The translations under genes and the position numbers were made by a program. A stretch of 64,000 nucleotides of DNA from assembly GCA_026004195.1 (NCBI GenBank), contig BPIQ01000002.1:744585-808584 (forward strand), given 5' to 3'. Positions 51,100-59,953 of this stretch are shown one piece after another. The DNA comes from Candidatus Binatia bacterium. GTDB taxonomy: Bacteria; Desulfobacterota; Binatia; HRBIN30; BPIQ01. How positions within the stretch are numbered: position 1 is the first letter of the stretch; every line of letters starts with the position of its first letter. Under the pieces are notes generated by a model. That model was not told the DNA's origin, searched no databases, and worked only from the letters and a program-made list of their open reading frames with translations.

Positions 51100-52719
51100 T
51101 TGGAAACGGCCAACCCCCCGACGTCGGCGCCGGGATCGTCCCGAGTTCCCGAGGATTCGCTCCTGGCCCCCAGGGCGCTCTTCTGGGCGGCGTTCGCCAC
51201 GAGCGTCGCGCTCCGGGCCGTCTACCTCCTCGACCCCTCCCGGGTCGACCTCGCCACCTTCCCGATGTTCCTGAGCGACGAGGGAGCGAGCGGGCTCATG
51301 GCACGTCACATCTTGCAGGGCACCGAAAGACCGGTCTTCTACTACGGCGGCTACTACCACGGGGCGCTCGACGCCTACATCGCGGCCCTCTCGTTCCGCC
51401 TTTTCGGGGAATCCCTCTTTTCGCTCCGACTCGTCCCGAGCCTCTTCTCGATCGCCTGCATTCCGCTCGCCTTCTTCCTCGGGCGCCGGATCGGGGGAAC
51501 CCGTGCCGGACTTCTCGCCGGTGCCCTCGCGGCACTTCCGTCCAATTACGTTTTCGAGTGGGGCACGCTCGCCCTCTGTTCCTACTGCGGGTACGTCGCC
51601 TACGTCCTTTTGTGCGGCTTGCTCACGGCGAAGGCGCTGGAGCGGGGGAGCCCTGCCCGTCTGGGAGTTCTCGGCCTCGTGAGCGGGCTTGCCACCTGGA
51701 GCAACCAGCTCCAACTCGCCTACCTGGCGGTCTCGGGGGCCGCGCTCCACTTCTGGGGCTCGCTCGACCGGAAAAAGAAAGGCCTCCTCCTCGCCGCGTT
51801 CCTCGTGGGCGTCTCGCCGCTCCTCTACGGCAACGTGATCCATCCGCTCGCGACCGTACGGCAGCTCGGCCGGAAGGCCTACTTCTCGCTCACCCTCGCC
51901 AAGCGCTACGCGGCGGAGGACGAATCCGAGCGTTCCTATCGCTCGTACCCCTTGCTGCAGGTTCTGGGAGCGCAGCCGACCCGAGACGGAAAGTTTTCCC
52001 TGCCGGGGAGCCTCGGAGCCGTGGTCCTGAGCATGGGATTTCTCGGGACCGGGGTCTCCCTCTGGCGCCGCCGGCGCCGGTCGGGCTTTCCCCGCGCCGA
52101 GCTCCTCGTTTTCGGTCTCGCGTTCGCCGCCCTTTTCCTCGGGCTGCCCGGCTGGACCCTCCAACCCATCGGCCGATACCAGCTTCCCCTCTACCCGCTC
52201 CTCGCCATCCTGACGGCTTGCTGGCTCGTGCGGTCCGCGCCTCGACTGGCGATACCCGTGACCCTTTTCGTGCTGCTCGTGCGGGCCGGGACGCTCGCCT
52301 TCCCTCCCCCGCACCCTCAGCGGACTCCCATCGAAAAAGTGATCGCCGTGCTTCTTCGGCACGATCTACACGAAGGGTATTCGGCGGGTCAAATGTACCA
52401 CGTGAGCTTCCGTTCGGGCGAAGCGATCGCCCTGGTCGACCTGGGGCACTCCCGGTACGCGGCTTACGAGGAGCGGGTTGAGAATGCCGGTCGAATTTTC
52501 TACTTGTTCCGGGAGGACCAGGTGACAAAGCCGGCACACCAGGTTTTCCTTTCGAAGCTGGCGGCACGGGAGGTTCGTTACCGCGTGTTGCGACTCGGAG
52601 AATACCACATCCTGCACGACTTCGAGCCGAGGTCGGCGATCGACCGAACCTTCCTGGCGGAAGTGCGAGCGGAGTTCCGGCGTCGGAAACGCTCGGCGGC
52701 CGCGTCGGACGCCGCATGA
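51100..52719 (+). CDS. GT-C fold glycosyltransferase (family 39-like membrane protein)
   Basis: The 539-aa membrane protein has about 11-12 hydrophobic segments and an acidic pair after the first helix (FLSDEGASGLMARHIL), as in ArnT and protein mannosyltransferases, with GGYYHGALDAYIAALSFRLFG in the first loop. Such enzymes move sugars from polyprenyl-phosphate carriers to lipids or proteins on the outer side of the inner membrane. The start is TTG (51100). It overlaps the next gene by ATGA. Confidence 0.78.
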   Translation: METANPPTSAPGSSRVPEDSLLAPRALFWAAFATSVALRAVYLLDPSRVDLATFPMFLSDEGASGLMARHILQGTERPVFYYGGYYHGALDAYIAALSFRLFGESLFSLRLVPSLFSIACIPLAFFLGRRIGGTRAGLLAGALAALPSNYVFEWGTLALCSYCGYVAYVLLCGLLTAKALERGSPARLGVLGLVSGLATWSNQLQLAYLAVSGAALHFWGSLDRKKKGLLLAAFLVGVSPLLYGNVIHPLATVRQLGRKAYFSLTLAKRYAAEDESERSYRSYPLLQVLGAQPTRDGKFSLPGSLGAVVLSMGFLGTGVSLWRRRRRSGFPRAELLVFGLAFAALFLGLPGWTLQPIGRYQLPLYPLLAILTACWLVRSAPRLAIPVTLFVLLVRAGTLAFPPPHPQRTPIEKVIAVLLRHDLHEGYSAGQMYHVSFRSGEAIALVDLGHSRYAAYEERVENAGRIFYLFREDQVTKPAHQVFLSKLAAREVRYRVLRLGEYHILHDFEPRSAIDRTFLAEVRAEFRRRKRSAAASDAA

Positions 52720-54698
52720 ACGGTTTCCTTTCCCGGCTCAGAGTCGCCGCGTCGGCCGCCTTCGTTCTGGCTTCTTGCCACCTCGCCCTCGAAGTCGTGG
52801 CGGTCGGGCTCCGAACACGAGCTTTCGTCCTGAGCCCCCAGGAATTTTTCGGGGCCCAGATGTACGACTTCTGCCTCAAGCTCTTCCTGGAGTTTCCCGG
52901 CTCCCGAGAATGGCTGGAAAACGGGTCCCTCGACCGATTCCTGCCGGCGGGCTTCGCGCAAAAGCTCCCCCTTGCCCAGGCGCTCGTTCTTCCGAACCTG
53001 GCCGCCCTGGCCGTCCTGGTCCTCGCATGCGCGGTAGCCTGGAGCCTGCTGGGTAAGTTGCCTCGTCCACAGCGCGCGCTGTGGACGTTCGTCGCGATCG
53101 GCCTGGCGGTTCATCTGATCGGCTGGGCCACGTCGGCGTACATCCCTCGAACCTGGTCCCCGCGGAGCATCGTGCGCAACTACGGGCGCGTTTTTTTCTG
53201 GGAGGGGACCTACGTGGCCCTGGTGGTCTGGGTCCTCTCCTTCGCCGGAGCTCGCGTCCTCCTCTCGCTCGGATCTTTCCTGCGGTGGGGCATTTCCACT
53301 TCCCTCTTCGTACTGGCCCTGGTAGCACCACTCGCCTCGCCGGGCAGCGAAAAGAACCCGGACCCCGTCCCGCTCGCCGGGCGGCCCGCGGATCCGCACG
53401 GGGCCCTGGCGAAGAACGTGGTCTTGATCTCCATCGACAGTCTGCGGGCGGATCGTCTGGGCTGTTACGGCAATGCGAATCCCACGAGCCCGACGATGGA
53501 TATGTTGGCACGGGATGGAGTCCGATTCGCGAACTGCATGAGCACGACGTCCTGGACCGCTCCCGCCCATATGTCCATGCTGACAGGCCTGGACGTTCTG
53601 GCTCACGGAGTCATCACGGATCACGACGTGCTGCCCGAAGGGATTCCCACCCTTGCCGGCGTCCTCGCGGCCGCGGGTTTCGCGACGGGCGGGATCGTGT
53701 CGGCACCTTTCGTGAGTTCACGATTCGGGTTCGCCCGGGGTTTCGCCCACTACGACGACGAAACCATTCCCGCCCCGACCTCGTTCGACGCGTTGAAAGA
53801 CGAGCCCGCCCCCCAGGTGACGGAACTCGCCCTGAAATGGCTGGCGCAGAACGATTCGCGCCGCTTCTTTCTCTTCCTGCACTACTGGGATGTCCATTAC
53901 GACTACATTCCACCGCCACCGTACGACCGAATGTTCGATCCCACCTACGAAGGGACGGTAACGGGAAAAAATTTCTTCCACGACAAGAGCATCAACAAAC
54001 GCATGCCCAAGCGGGATCTCGAACATCTACTCGCCCTGTACGACGGGGAGATCCGGTGGGTGGACGACCACCTAGCGCGACTGGTCTCCTACCTGAAGGA
54101 GCGCGGGATTTTCGACGAAACCGCGATCTTCGTCACCGCCGACCACGGCGACGAATTTTTCGAGCACGGCTTCAAAGGACACGGGCGCACCCTCTATCGA
54201 GAAGTCACCCACATCCCCCTGATCGTCCGAGCGCCGGGCGTACGCGGCGGACGGGTGGTCGACGACCCGGTAAGCCTCGTCGATCTCGCGCCCACGATCC
54301 TGGACCTGCTCGGCGTGGACCACCCCCCGGGGTTCAACGGCACGAGTCTGCTGCCCGCACTCTCGGGCCGTGCCCTTCCTCCCCGCCCGGGAGTCCAGGC
54401 ATGGCTCTGCAGCCTCAAGCGACGAACCAACTGCATAGCCATGCTCCACGACCGGCATGAGACCCTGATCCACGCCTTCCAACCCCTACGGATCGAACTC
54501 TACTCGGCGAACGACCTCCTGCAGAAGAGGAATCTCGCACAGCGTCTCGGCCCGAGGCGAGAAGCCAAGCTCCGAGATCTCGCCCTCGCACTGGAAGCTC
54601 GCTGGCGACAGTACCGGGACGCGGGAGGCAGAAGGGAGACCGGGCAACTCGACGAAGCCACCCGCGAGCAGCTCCGCGCCCTCGGCTACATCGACTGA
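52716..54698 (+). CDS. Membrane-anchored sulfatase-fold hydrolase/transferase with Thr nucleophile
   Basis: The 660-aa protein has about five N-terminal transmembrane segments (to about 205) and a C-terminal alkaline-phosphatase/sulfatase domain: metal site NVVLISIDSLRADRLGCYG, TSWTAPAHMSMLTG, FLFLHYWDVHYDYIPP, ETAIFVTADHGDEF and HVPLIVRAPG-like HIPLIVRAPG. The formylglycine signature (C/S-x-P-x-R) is absent; the equivalent position is Thr281, as in phosphoethanolamine or phosphoglycerol transferases. It is translationally coupled to the GT-C gene, which suggests lipid or polysaccharide decoration. Confidence 0.8.
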   Translation: MNGFLSRLRVAASAAFVLASCHLALEVVAVGLRTRAFVLSPQEFFGAQMYDFCLKLFLEFPGSREWLENGSLDRFLPAGFAQKLPLAQALVLPNLAALAVLVLACAVAWSLLGKLPRPQRALWTFVAIGLAVHLIGWATSAYIPRTWSPRSIVRNYGRVFFWEGTYVALVVWVLSFAGARVLLSLGSFLRWGISTSLFVLALVAPLASPGSEKNPDPVPLAGRPADPHGALAKNVVLISIDSLRADRLGCYGNANPTSPTMDMLARDGVRFANCMSTTSWTAPAHMSMLTGLDVLAHGVITDHDVLPEGIPTLAGVLAAAGFATGGIVSAPFVSSRFGFARGFAHYDDETIPAPTSFDALKDEPAPQVTELALKWLAQNDSRRFFLFLHYWDVHYDYIPPPPYDRMFDPTYEGTVTGKNFFHDKSINKRMPKRDLEHLLALYDGEIRWVDDHLARLVSYLKERGIFDETAIFVTADHGDEFFEHGFKGHGRTLYREVTHIPLIVRAPGVRGGRVVDDPVSLVDLAPTILDLLGVDHPPGFNGTSLLPALSGRALPPRPGVQAWLCSLKRRTNCIAMLHDRHETLIHAFQPLRIELYSANDLLQKRNLAQRLGPRREAKLRDLALALEARWRQYRDAGGRRETGQLDEATREQLRALGYID

Positions 54699-54758
54699 GC
54701 TCCCCGGCGGGTTTTCCTAGCGCGAGCGAGGAGCTATGGAGCACTCCAGGAGGACACA

Positions 54759-55907
54759 ATGGACTTTTCGTTGTCCGAGGAAGACCGGCTTCTGCGCGAG
54801 ACCGTGCGAACCTTCGTCGAGGAAAAGGCGAACGCCTGCTGGCGCGAAATCGAGGAACGCGACGAGTTGCCCGCGCACCTCCTCGAGTCCGCCAGGGAAA
54901 TCGGGCTTTTCGGACTCAGCATTCCCCAGGAGTACGGAGGGCTCGGACTCGGAGTCCTCCAGAAGGCCCTCGTGCACGAAATGCTCGGCAGGGGGCCCTG
55001 GGGGCTCGCGAGCTTCCTGAGCGTCCACACGGGTATCGGCTGCGTGGGGATCATCCGCTTCGCCAGCGAAGAGCAGAAGCGCCGCTACCTTCCCAGGATG
55101 GCGACCGGCGAGTGGCTCGGCTCGTTCGCTCTCACCGAACCGGAGGCCGGGTCGGACGCCGGGGCGCTCCGGACCCGCGCGGAAAGGAAAGGGGATCGTT
55201 ACGTGCTGAACGGACGGAAGACGTTCATCACGAACGCGCCCAAAGCGCACCATTTCTTTCTCTTCGCCCGAACGCCGGCCGGCATTTCCGCCTTTCTCGT
55301 CGACGCGGAAAGCCCGGGGCTCAGGATCGGACAGGTCTTCGACACGCTCGGGCATCGGGGCTCGCAGATCTCCGAGGTGGTTCTCGAAGACTGCGAGATC
55401 CCGGCCGACGCACTGGTGGGCGAGGAGGGGAAGGGATTCGAGTACGCCAAGCAGTGCCTGGCCGAGGGACGCACGACGCTCGCCGCCCGCTGTGTCGGGG
55501 CGAGCCAGAAAGCGCTCGAACTCGCCCTCGAATACGCGGCGAACCGGCGGACGTTCGGCAAACCGCTCCTCGAGCACCAGACGATCGCCTTCCGCCTGGC
55601 GCAGATGAGCGCCCGCACGGAAGCGACCCGGCTGGCCGTCTACCGGAGCGCCTGGCTCCTCGACCGGGGCTATCCCGCCGTTCGCGAATCTTCGACCGCG
55701 AAATATCTCGGGGCCGAAAACCTCTGGCAGACCGTGGACGACGCGCTGCAGATCTTCGGCGGCAACGGGTACGTGCGGAACGAGTACATGATCGAACGGA
55801 TCTGGCGAGACGCCCGAGTCGTCCGGGTGTACGACGGCTCGAGCGAGATCCAGCAGCTCGTGATCGCCCGGCGACTCGCCAAAGGCGACCTGGAAACACC
55901 TCTCTAG
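54759..55907 (+). CDS. Acyl-CoA dehydrogenase with Asp at the usual catalytic Glu
   Basis: A 382-aa FAD enzyme of the acyl-CoA dehydrogenase family: FGLSIPQEYGGLGLG, FALTEPEAGSDAG, GRKTFITNAPKAHHFFLFAR, TLGHRGSQISEVVLEDCEIP, ANRRTFGKPLLEHQTIAFRLA, QIFGGNGYVRNEYMIERIWRDARV and the last motif VYDGSSEIQQLVIARRL. In most members this reads YEGTxEIQ with the Glu as base; here it is Asp359. The alternative base position used by isovaleryl-CoA dehydrogenases is Gly. The substrate is unknown. The stop overlaps that of the opposite kinase gene at a CTAG. Confidence 0.92.
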   Translation: MDFSLSEEDRLLRETVRTFVEEKANACWREIEERDELPAHLLESAREIGLFGLSIPQEYGGLGLGVLQKALVHEMLGRGPWGLASFLSVHTGIGCVGIIRFASEEQKRRYLPRMATGEWLGSFALTEPEAGSDAGALRTRAERKGDRYVLNGRKTFITNAPKAHHFFLFARTPAGISAFLVDAESPGLRIGQVFDTLGHRGSQISEVVLEDCEIPADALVGEEGKGFEYAKQCLAEGRTTLAARCVGASQKALELALEYAANRRTFGKPLLEHQTIAFRLAQMSARTEATRLAVYRSAWLLDRGYPAVRESSTAKYLGAENLWQTVDDALQIFGGNGYVRNEYMIERIWRDARVVRVYDGSSEIQQLVIARRLAKGDLETPL

Positions 55908-57313
55908 CCCCGGGCCAGGGCCGCTCCTTCCACGGGCTCGGCCGCCTCGGGAGCTCGGACGTCCGGGGACTCTTCCGAGACGGGGATGCGGACCGTGAAG
56001 GTCGTACCCCGTCCCACCTCGCTCTGGAGAAGAATCTCGCCGCCGAGGATCTCCACGAGCCGGCGGGAAATCGAGAGCCCGATCCCGAGCCCTCCGTTCT
56101 TCCGCGTGAGGGTCGGTTCCCCCTGCCGGAAGGCTTCGAAAATCGCCTCCCGCTGCTGCGCCGGAATTCCGGGCCCGGTGTCCGAAACCTCGAGCTCGAG
56201 CATCGGACCGGCTTTCTGGGAAACCAGGCGCCGGATGCGCACGGAGACGCGACCCCGGTCGGTGAACTTCACGGCGTTGCTCGCCAGGTGGAGCAGGACC
56301 TGAACGACCTTCTCGTTGTCGGCCAGAACGCGATCCACGTCGCTGTCGACACGGAACTCGAGGTCGAGCCCCTTGGCTTCCGCGGCGGGCTCGACGACGG
56401 ACCGAACCCGCTCGACGAGATCCCGGAGCTCCACGACCGCTCGGTCGACCCTCGGGGAACCCCGGACGAGGTTCGAAAAGTCGAGCAACTCCTCGATGAC
56501 CTGCCGCAGGTGCTGGCCGCGTTCGTGGACGCGGTCGAGGTAGGCCCGGGCCTGCCCGTGCACCTCCGGAACGCTCCCGTCCCGCAGGAGGTCCACGTAG
56601 CCGAGAATGGCATTGAGGGGGGTGCGGAGCTCGTGCGAGACGGCCCCGAGGAAGGCGTTCTTCAGCTCCATGACCTCCCTGAGCCTCGCGTTTACCTGCT
56701 CGAGGTTGGTCACGTATTCGAGCTGCCTCGCTTCCCGGTCGAGCCTGATCCGTTCGACGAGAAAGCCGTAGAAAAGAGCCACGCCGAAAATGAAAAACGT
56801 CCGGAGCAGGACGGGACTCGCCTCTGCCGTCACCAGAGGCCGACCCGTTTCCGTGACGACCCCGGCCCAGGCGATCGAGACGTACGCGACGGCGGCAAGG
56901 ACCGAACCCAGCAGAACGGAGACGAGGTTCTCGGTGACGCCCGCCAGGAAAACGACGAAAAAGTACAGGATGTAGAAGTCCGGAGCCACCGCGTCCGAAA
57001 GGTAGAATCCAAGGGTCAACGCCGCCGTATCGAAGAGAAGGAGAACGAGATCGAACCCGGCGTGGCATATCACGTGGTCGGGGAGACGACCGATCAGCAC
57101 GTTGGAGGCAAGAAGGAGGACGACGACGCCCTCGACCGCAGGGCTCGGCTCCGAAGATCCGCTGAAAAGGACGAGGTAGGAAGCGGCCAGGATCAGAACC
57201 CACCGTAGCGTCACGACGGCTTTTTTCTTGTCGAGGACGAACTCGCTGCCGAACCTCGAACGCGAGCGCAGGCTCCGGAGAAAACCGGGACCGTGAAGCC
57301 GGCGAGACGTCAT
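55904..57313 (-). CDS. Membrane sensor histidine kinase (orphan)
   Basis: The 469-aa kinase has five or six N-terminal transmembrane helices (about 33-190) without a large periplasmic domain, a short coiled coil (LEQVNARLREVMELKN), HisKA with His227 in SHELRTPLNAILGYVDLL and an HATPase_c domain with NAVKFTD, DTGPGIPAQQREAIFEAFRQG and GGLGIGLSISRRLVEILGG. No response regulator is adjacent. The signal is unknown; the membrane-embedded sensor resembles MASE-type domains. Confidence 0.92.
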   Translation of the reverse strand: MTSRRLHGPGFLRSLRSRSRFGSEFVLDKKKAVVTLRWVLILAASYLVLFSGSSEPSPAVEGVVVLLLASNVLIGRLPDHVICHAGFDLVLLLFDTAALTLGFYLSDAVAPDFYILYFFVVFLAGVTENLVSVLLGSVLAAVAYVSIAWAGVVTETGRPLVTAEASPVLLRTFFIFGVALFYGFLVERIRLDREARQLEYVTNLEQVNARLREVMELKNAFLGAVSHELRTPLNAILGYVDLLRDGSVPEVHGQARAYLDRVHERGQHLRQVIEELLDFSNLVRGSPRVDRAVVELRDLVERVRSVVEPAAEAKGLDLEFRVDSDVDRVLADNEKVVQVLLHLASNAVKFTDRGRVSVRIRRLVSQKAGPMLELEVSDTGPGIPAQQREAIFEAFRQGEPTLTRKNGGLGIGLSISRRLVEILGGEILLQSEVGRGTTFTVRIPVSEESPDVRAPEAAEPVEGAALARG

Positions 57314-57460
57314 GGGTCCGTTACGACCCGAACAAGAGCCATGCCAGGAGGGCGACCCGTCGTGCTTCCAGCGGAATCGCCGACTCCGGCGCTCCTTTTT
57401 CGGCGCTGCCGAGACGCGATCCTTCGGGGCCGGCGAAACGTCGTTCCTTGCGCCCCAAAA

Positions 57461-58483
57461 TCAGAGCGCCAGAACTCCGAGGAGCGCGAGAGCACCGGCC
57501 CAGACGAGCCGCCGCGCGAACTCGGCGCGGATCGGCGGAAAGCTCGAAGCGATACTCCGGACTTCGAGCGCGGACCGCCGCCCGAGAGCGACCTCCTCGA
57601 CGACTTCGAGGCACTCGCGAACCAAGACCTCTCGAAAAGCCGAGCCGAGCTCCGGCGAGGCTGCGGCGGGGCTCCCGTGGTAGGTGACCGTCGGGCCTCC
57701 GTACCCGTAGCGCATGTTGAGAAGCCAGCCGACACCCCCCGAAAGACTTTCCCCGACCTCGCGGATTCCCGCGGCCGAGAACCCTAGCCTCTCCGAAACG
57801 CGGGCCAGAAAACTCGTCGCTCCGGCCAAAAAAGCCACCTTCGGTGGCGCGTCCGGCGGCAGGTCTCGCCAGTTCGGCTCGACGAGCGACGGGTTGCCGG
57901 CGAGCATGAAAGAAGTCTCCCAGAGACCGGCGTGCTCCCCTCCGGCCGAAGCGGCCTGTCTTTCCTCGTCGGAAAGGGGCCGACCGAGGACTTCTTCGAT
58001 CCGGGAAAGGATCCTGCCCGATACGATCGCATGCAAGACGGCAATGGAGGGCGTGAACATCGAAATGCGGTAGCGGCGGCTCACGCTCCTGCACACGCTT
58101 TCGAGCGTCGCCGCGTGTCGGGGACCCCCGTGCCCGTTGGTGACGACGACGAAACGGAACCCCGACCTCGCCAGCGAACGCCCGTGGCCGAGGACCGCCC
58201 GGTACACCGCCTGCGGGCCGCAATCGACGGACCCCGCCACGGCCAGCTCGTCCGCCCCGACCGGAACCGCCGGGTAGAGCAGGACATTCCAGTCCGGATG
58301 GCGCTCCGCAAAGCGCCGGCCCGTCTCCTCGGCCATCCAGAGGGCCATGAACAAATCCATTCCCAAGGGGAGGTGCGGCCCGTGGACCTCGAGGGCACTC
58401 ACCGGAAGGAAGCAAATCGTTTTTGCGGGGTCGAGCGCACGGACTTTCGAGTAGGTAAGCTCCTCGGCGCGAAAAAGAGGCAT
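57461..58483 (-). CDS. Creatininase-family amidohydrolase with hydrophobic C-terminus
   Basis: The 340-aa protein has the family's metal sites: EVHGPHLPLGMDLFMA (E-x-H-...-D), TNGHGGPRHAATLE and GEHAGLWETSFML. Relatives include creatininase, the mycofactocin peptidase MftE and formamide hydrolases, so the substrate cannot be given. I take the ATG at 58483, preceded by GAGGG; the frame is open to 58729 but that part is not family-like. It ends in WAGALALLGVLAL, a hydrophobic segment unusual for this soluble family that may anchor it in the membrane. Confidence 0.83.
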   Translation of the reverse strand: MPLFRAEELTYSKVRALDPAKTICFLPVSALEVHGPHLPLGMDLFMALWMAEETGRRFAERHPDWNVLLYPAVPVGADELAVAGSVDCGPQAVYRAVLGHGRSLARSGFRFVVVTNGHGGPRHAATLESVCRSVSRRYRISMFTPSIAVLHAIVSGRILSRIEEVLGRPLSDEERQAASAGGEHAGLWETSFMLAGNPSLVEPNWRDLPPDAPPKVAFLAGATSFLARVSERLGFSAAGIREVGESLSGGVGWLLNMRYGYGGPTVTYHGSPAAASPELGSAFREVLVRECLEVVEEVALGRRSALEVRSIASSFPPIRAEFARRLVWAGALALLGVLAL

Positions 58484-58776
58484 TTCGAGACTGCCCTCGG
58501 GCGGCTCGCTACCTTTCCGGACCGTCCAAATCAAGCCGAGATGCCTGGGCACGCGTCCCCCGGGGGTGTGCGGCTTATCAGCAGAATGTAAAAACCCCTG
58601 ACGAATTCGCTTGACTAGGTAAGTTTTTGGGATAAAAATGCCAAATTGATGGCTCGGGAAAACAGAGTCGCCAAGAGGTCGCGCTCCTGCGGCCGCGAGA
58701 CCTCGCGACTCCGAAAAGCTGGCCAGCACCCGAGAGAAAACCGACCGGCCGCAAAAACCCGAAAGGAGGAGAACCG
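58484..58776. other. Divergent intergenic region
   Basis: A 293-bp gap between the creatininase-family gene and the secreted-protein pair. It contains an AT-rich island (58578-58650) with a good rightward promoter (58611-58638) and a leader of about 130 nt. No gene is seen. Confidence 0.5.
58611..58638 (+). promoter_or_regulatory. Promoter of the second secreted-protein pair
   Basis: TTGACT (58611-58616), a 16-bp spacer and TAAAAA (58633-58638), within a clearly AT-rich island in otherwise GC-rich DNA. It should drive the two secreted-protein genes. Confidence 0.5.
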
Positions 58777-59307
58777 ATGAAAGTAAGGCGCTACCTCTAC
58801 CTCGCCGCCTTCGCGCTGGCGGTCATGAGCATGCTCGCCCCGCTCACACACGGAGAGCCCGTGCCCGGAGACGCCGAAGCCCTCGTCCGGGACGCGATCG
58901 ACCGACCGCCCGAGCACGGAGGCGTCGACACGGTTCTGGTCTTCACGAACCTCTTGCACCGCCCCTCGAAGGCCGCCATGACGGCCGTCTCCCGAGACGG
59001 CACGGTGGTCGGCGAGGCGGAGCTCGAGATCCCGGGTAACGGGATTGCCGCCGTAACCCTGTCTTCCTTCGTCGACGCTTCGCCCTCCGAACCCTTCGTG
59101 GGGCAGGTACGGGCGAAGGCCGCCGGCGACGTGGCGGGAACCGCGATCCTGCTCGGGGCACCCCCCTTCGTCACGGACCTGCCCGTCTTGCGGCGAGTCC
59201 ACAGGGTGCGACCGGCCAGCTCCGAACTCGACGACACACAGGCGCGCAACTCTCACCCGGTGACCCGAATCACGGAAATCGTCTTTCCTGCCACGGGTGC
59301 GAACTGA
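58777..59307 (+). CDS. Small secreted protein A of a tandem pair
   Basis: A 176-aa secreted protein (signal peptide YLYLAAFALAVMSMLAPLTHG). The mature part contains GGVDTVLVFTNLLHRPSKAAMTAVSRDGTVVGEAELEIPGNGIAAVTLSSFVD, a strand-rich Ig-like pattern, and a polar C-terminus. It has no cysteines after the signal. AGGAGGAG precedes the ATG. The next gene is a diverged copy. The 'DT-(V/I)-hydrophobic-N' opening recalls the large secreted paralogues at 29-33 kb, but overall similarity is too low to claim. The function is unknown. Confidence 0.72.
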   Translation: MKVRRYLYLAAFALAVMSMLAPLTHGEPVPGDAEALVRDAIDRPPEHGGVDTVLVFTNLLHRPSKAAMTAVSRDGTVVGEAELEIPGNGIAAVTLSSFVDASPSEPFVGQVRAKAAGDVAGTAILLGAPPFVTDLPVLRRVHRVRPASSELDDTQARNSHPVTRITEIVFPATGAN

Positions 59308-59333
59308 CGCCCCTACGCGAAAGGAGAACTCCC

Positions 59334-59843
59334 ATGAAGAAAGCGTTCGTCGTAACGATCACGAGCCTCGCACTGTTTCTCGGTTTCGCACGGGCCGAAG
59401 AGCTCGATCCCGACTCGCAACCACCGATCACCGACGTCGTCGAAGTGCCCGAACCTCCGAGAGTCGACACCGCCATCGTCCTGAGCAACCTCGGCAACCT
59501 TCCCGCGCGCGTCTCCCTCAAAGTGTGGGACGCGACGGGCGAGCCGGTCGGCAGCTTCGAGCTCCGGGTACCGGCGAACGGCCTCCGGTACGTTTTCGCT
59601 TCGCGGCTTGCCGAGCGCGCCGGCCTCGACGCGCTGGTCGGGAAAGTCGAAGCACGGGCCCTCGGACACGTGACGGGTTCGGCCGTCCTCCTCGGCGGTC
59701 CTCTGACGGACCTCCACGCCATCAACCGAGTCCGCAACCTGCCCCCTGTCGTGGCTCGGAGGAACGACCTGGCGCCGGATCCCGCCGACGTAGTTCCTCG
59801 TGCCGTTTCGCGGGTGAGCTTCCCGCTCGTCGTCACCTACTGA
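59334..59843 (+). CDS. Small secreted protein B of a tandem pair
   Basis: A 169-aa secreted protein (signal peptide AFVVTITSLALFLGFARA). The mature core RVDTAIVLSNLGNLPARVSLKVWDATGEPVGSFELRVPANGLRYVFASRLAE followed by LVGKVEARALGHVTGSAVLLG parallels the preceding protein block by block (DTxxVxxNLxxxPxxxxxxxxDxxGxxVG, ELxxPxNGxxxV, GxVxAxAxGxVxGxAxLLG). AAAGGAG precedes the ATG. A strong hairpin follows. The two probably form one functional pair; the function is unknown. Confidence 0.72.
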   Translation: MKKAFVVTITSLALFLGFARAEELDPDSQPPITDVVEVPEPPRVDTAIVLSNLGNLPARVSLKVWDATGEPVGSFELRVPANGLRYVFASRLAERAGLDALVGKVEARALGHVTGSAVLLGGPLTDLHAINRVRNLPPVVARRNDLAPDPADVVPRAVSRVSFPLVVTY

Positions 59844-59870
59844 GACGAAACGGGAGCTCTTCCCGCCTCC

Positions 59871-59909
59871 AGGGCCAGCAGCCCTTTCGGCCCCCGGGCT
59901 GCTGGCCCT
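59871..59909 (+). terminator. Hairpin terminator without strong T-tract
   Basis: AGGGCCAGCAGCCC (59871-59884) pairs perfectly with GGGCTGCTGGCCCT (59896-59909) over 14 bp with an 11-nt loop, 28 bp after the stop codon of the secreted pair. The following bases (TGTCC) are not T-rich, so it may be a weak terminator or an mRNA-end stabiliser. Confidence 0.6.
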
Positions 59910-59953
59910 TGTCCTACCGGGGAAATCCCTGCAAAAGAACGCAGGTTCCCCGA

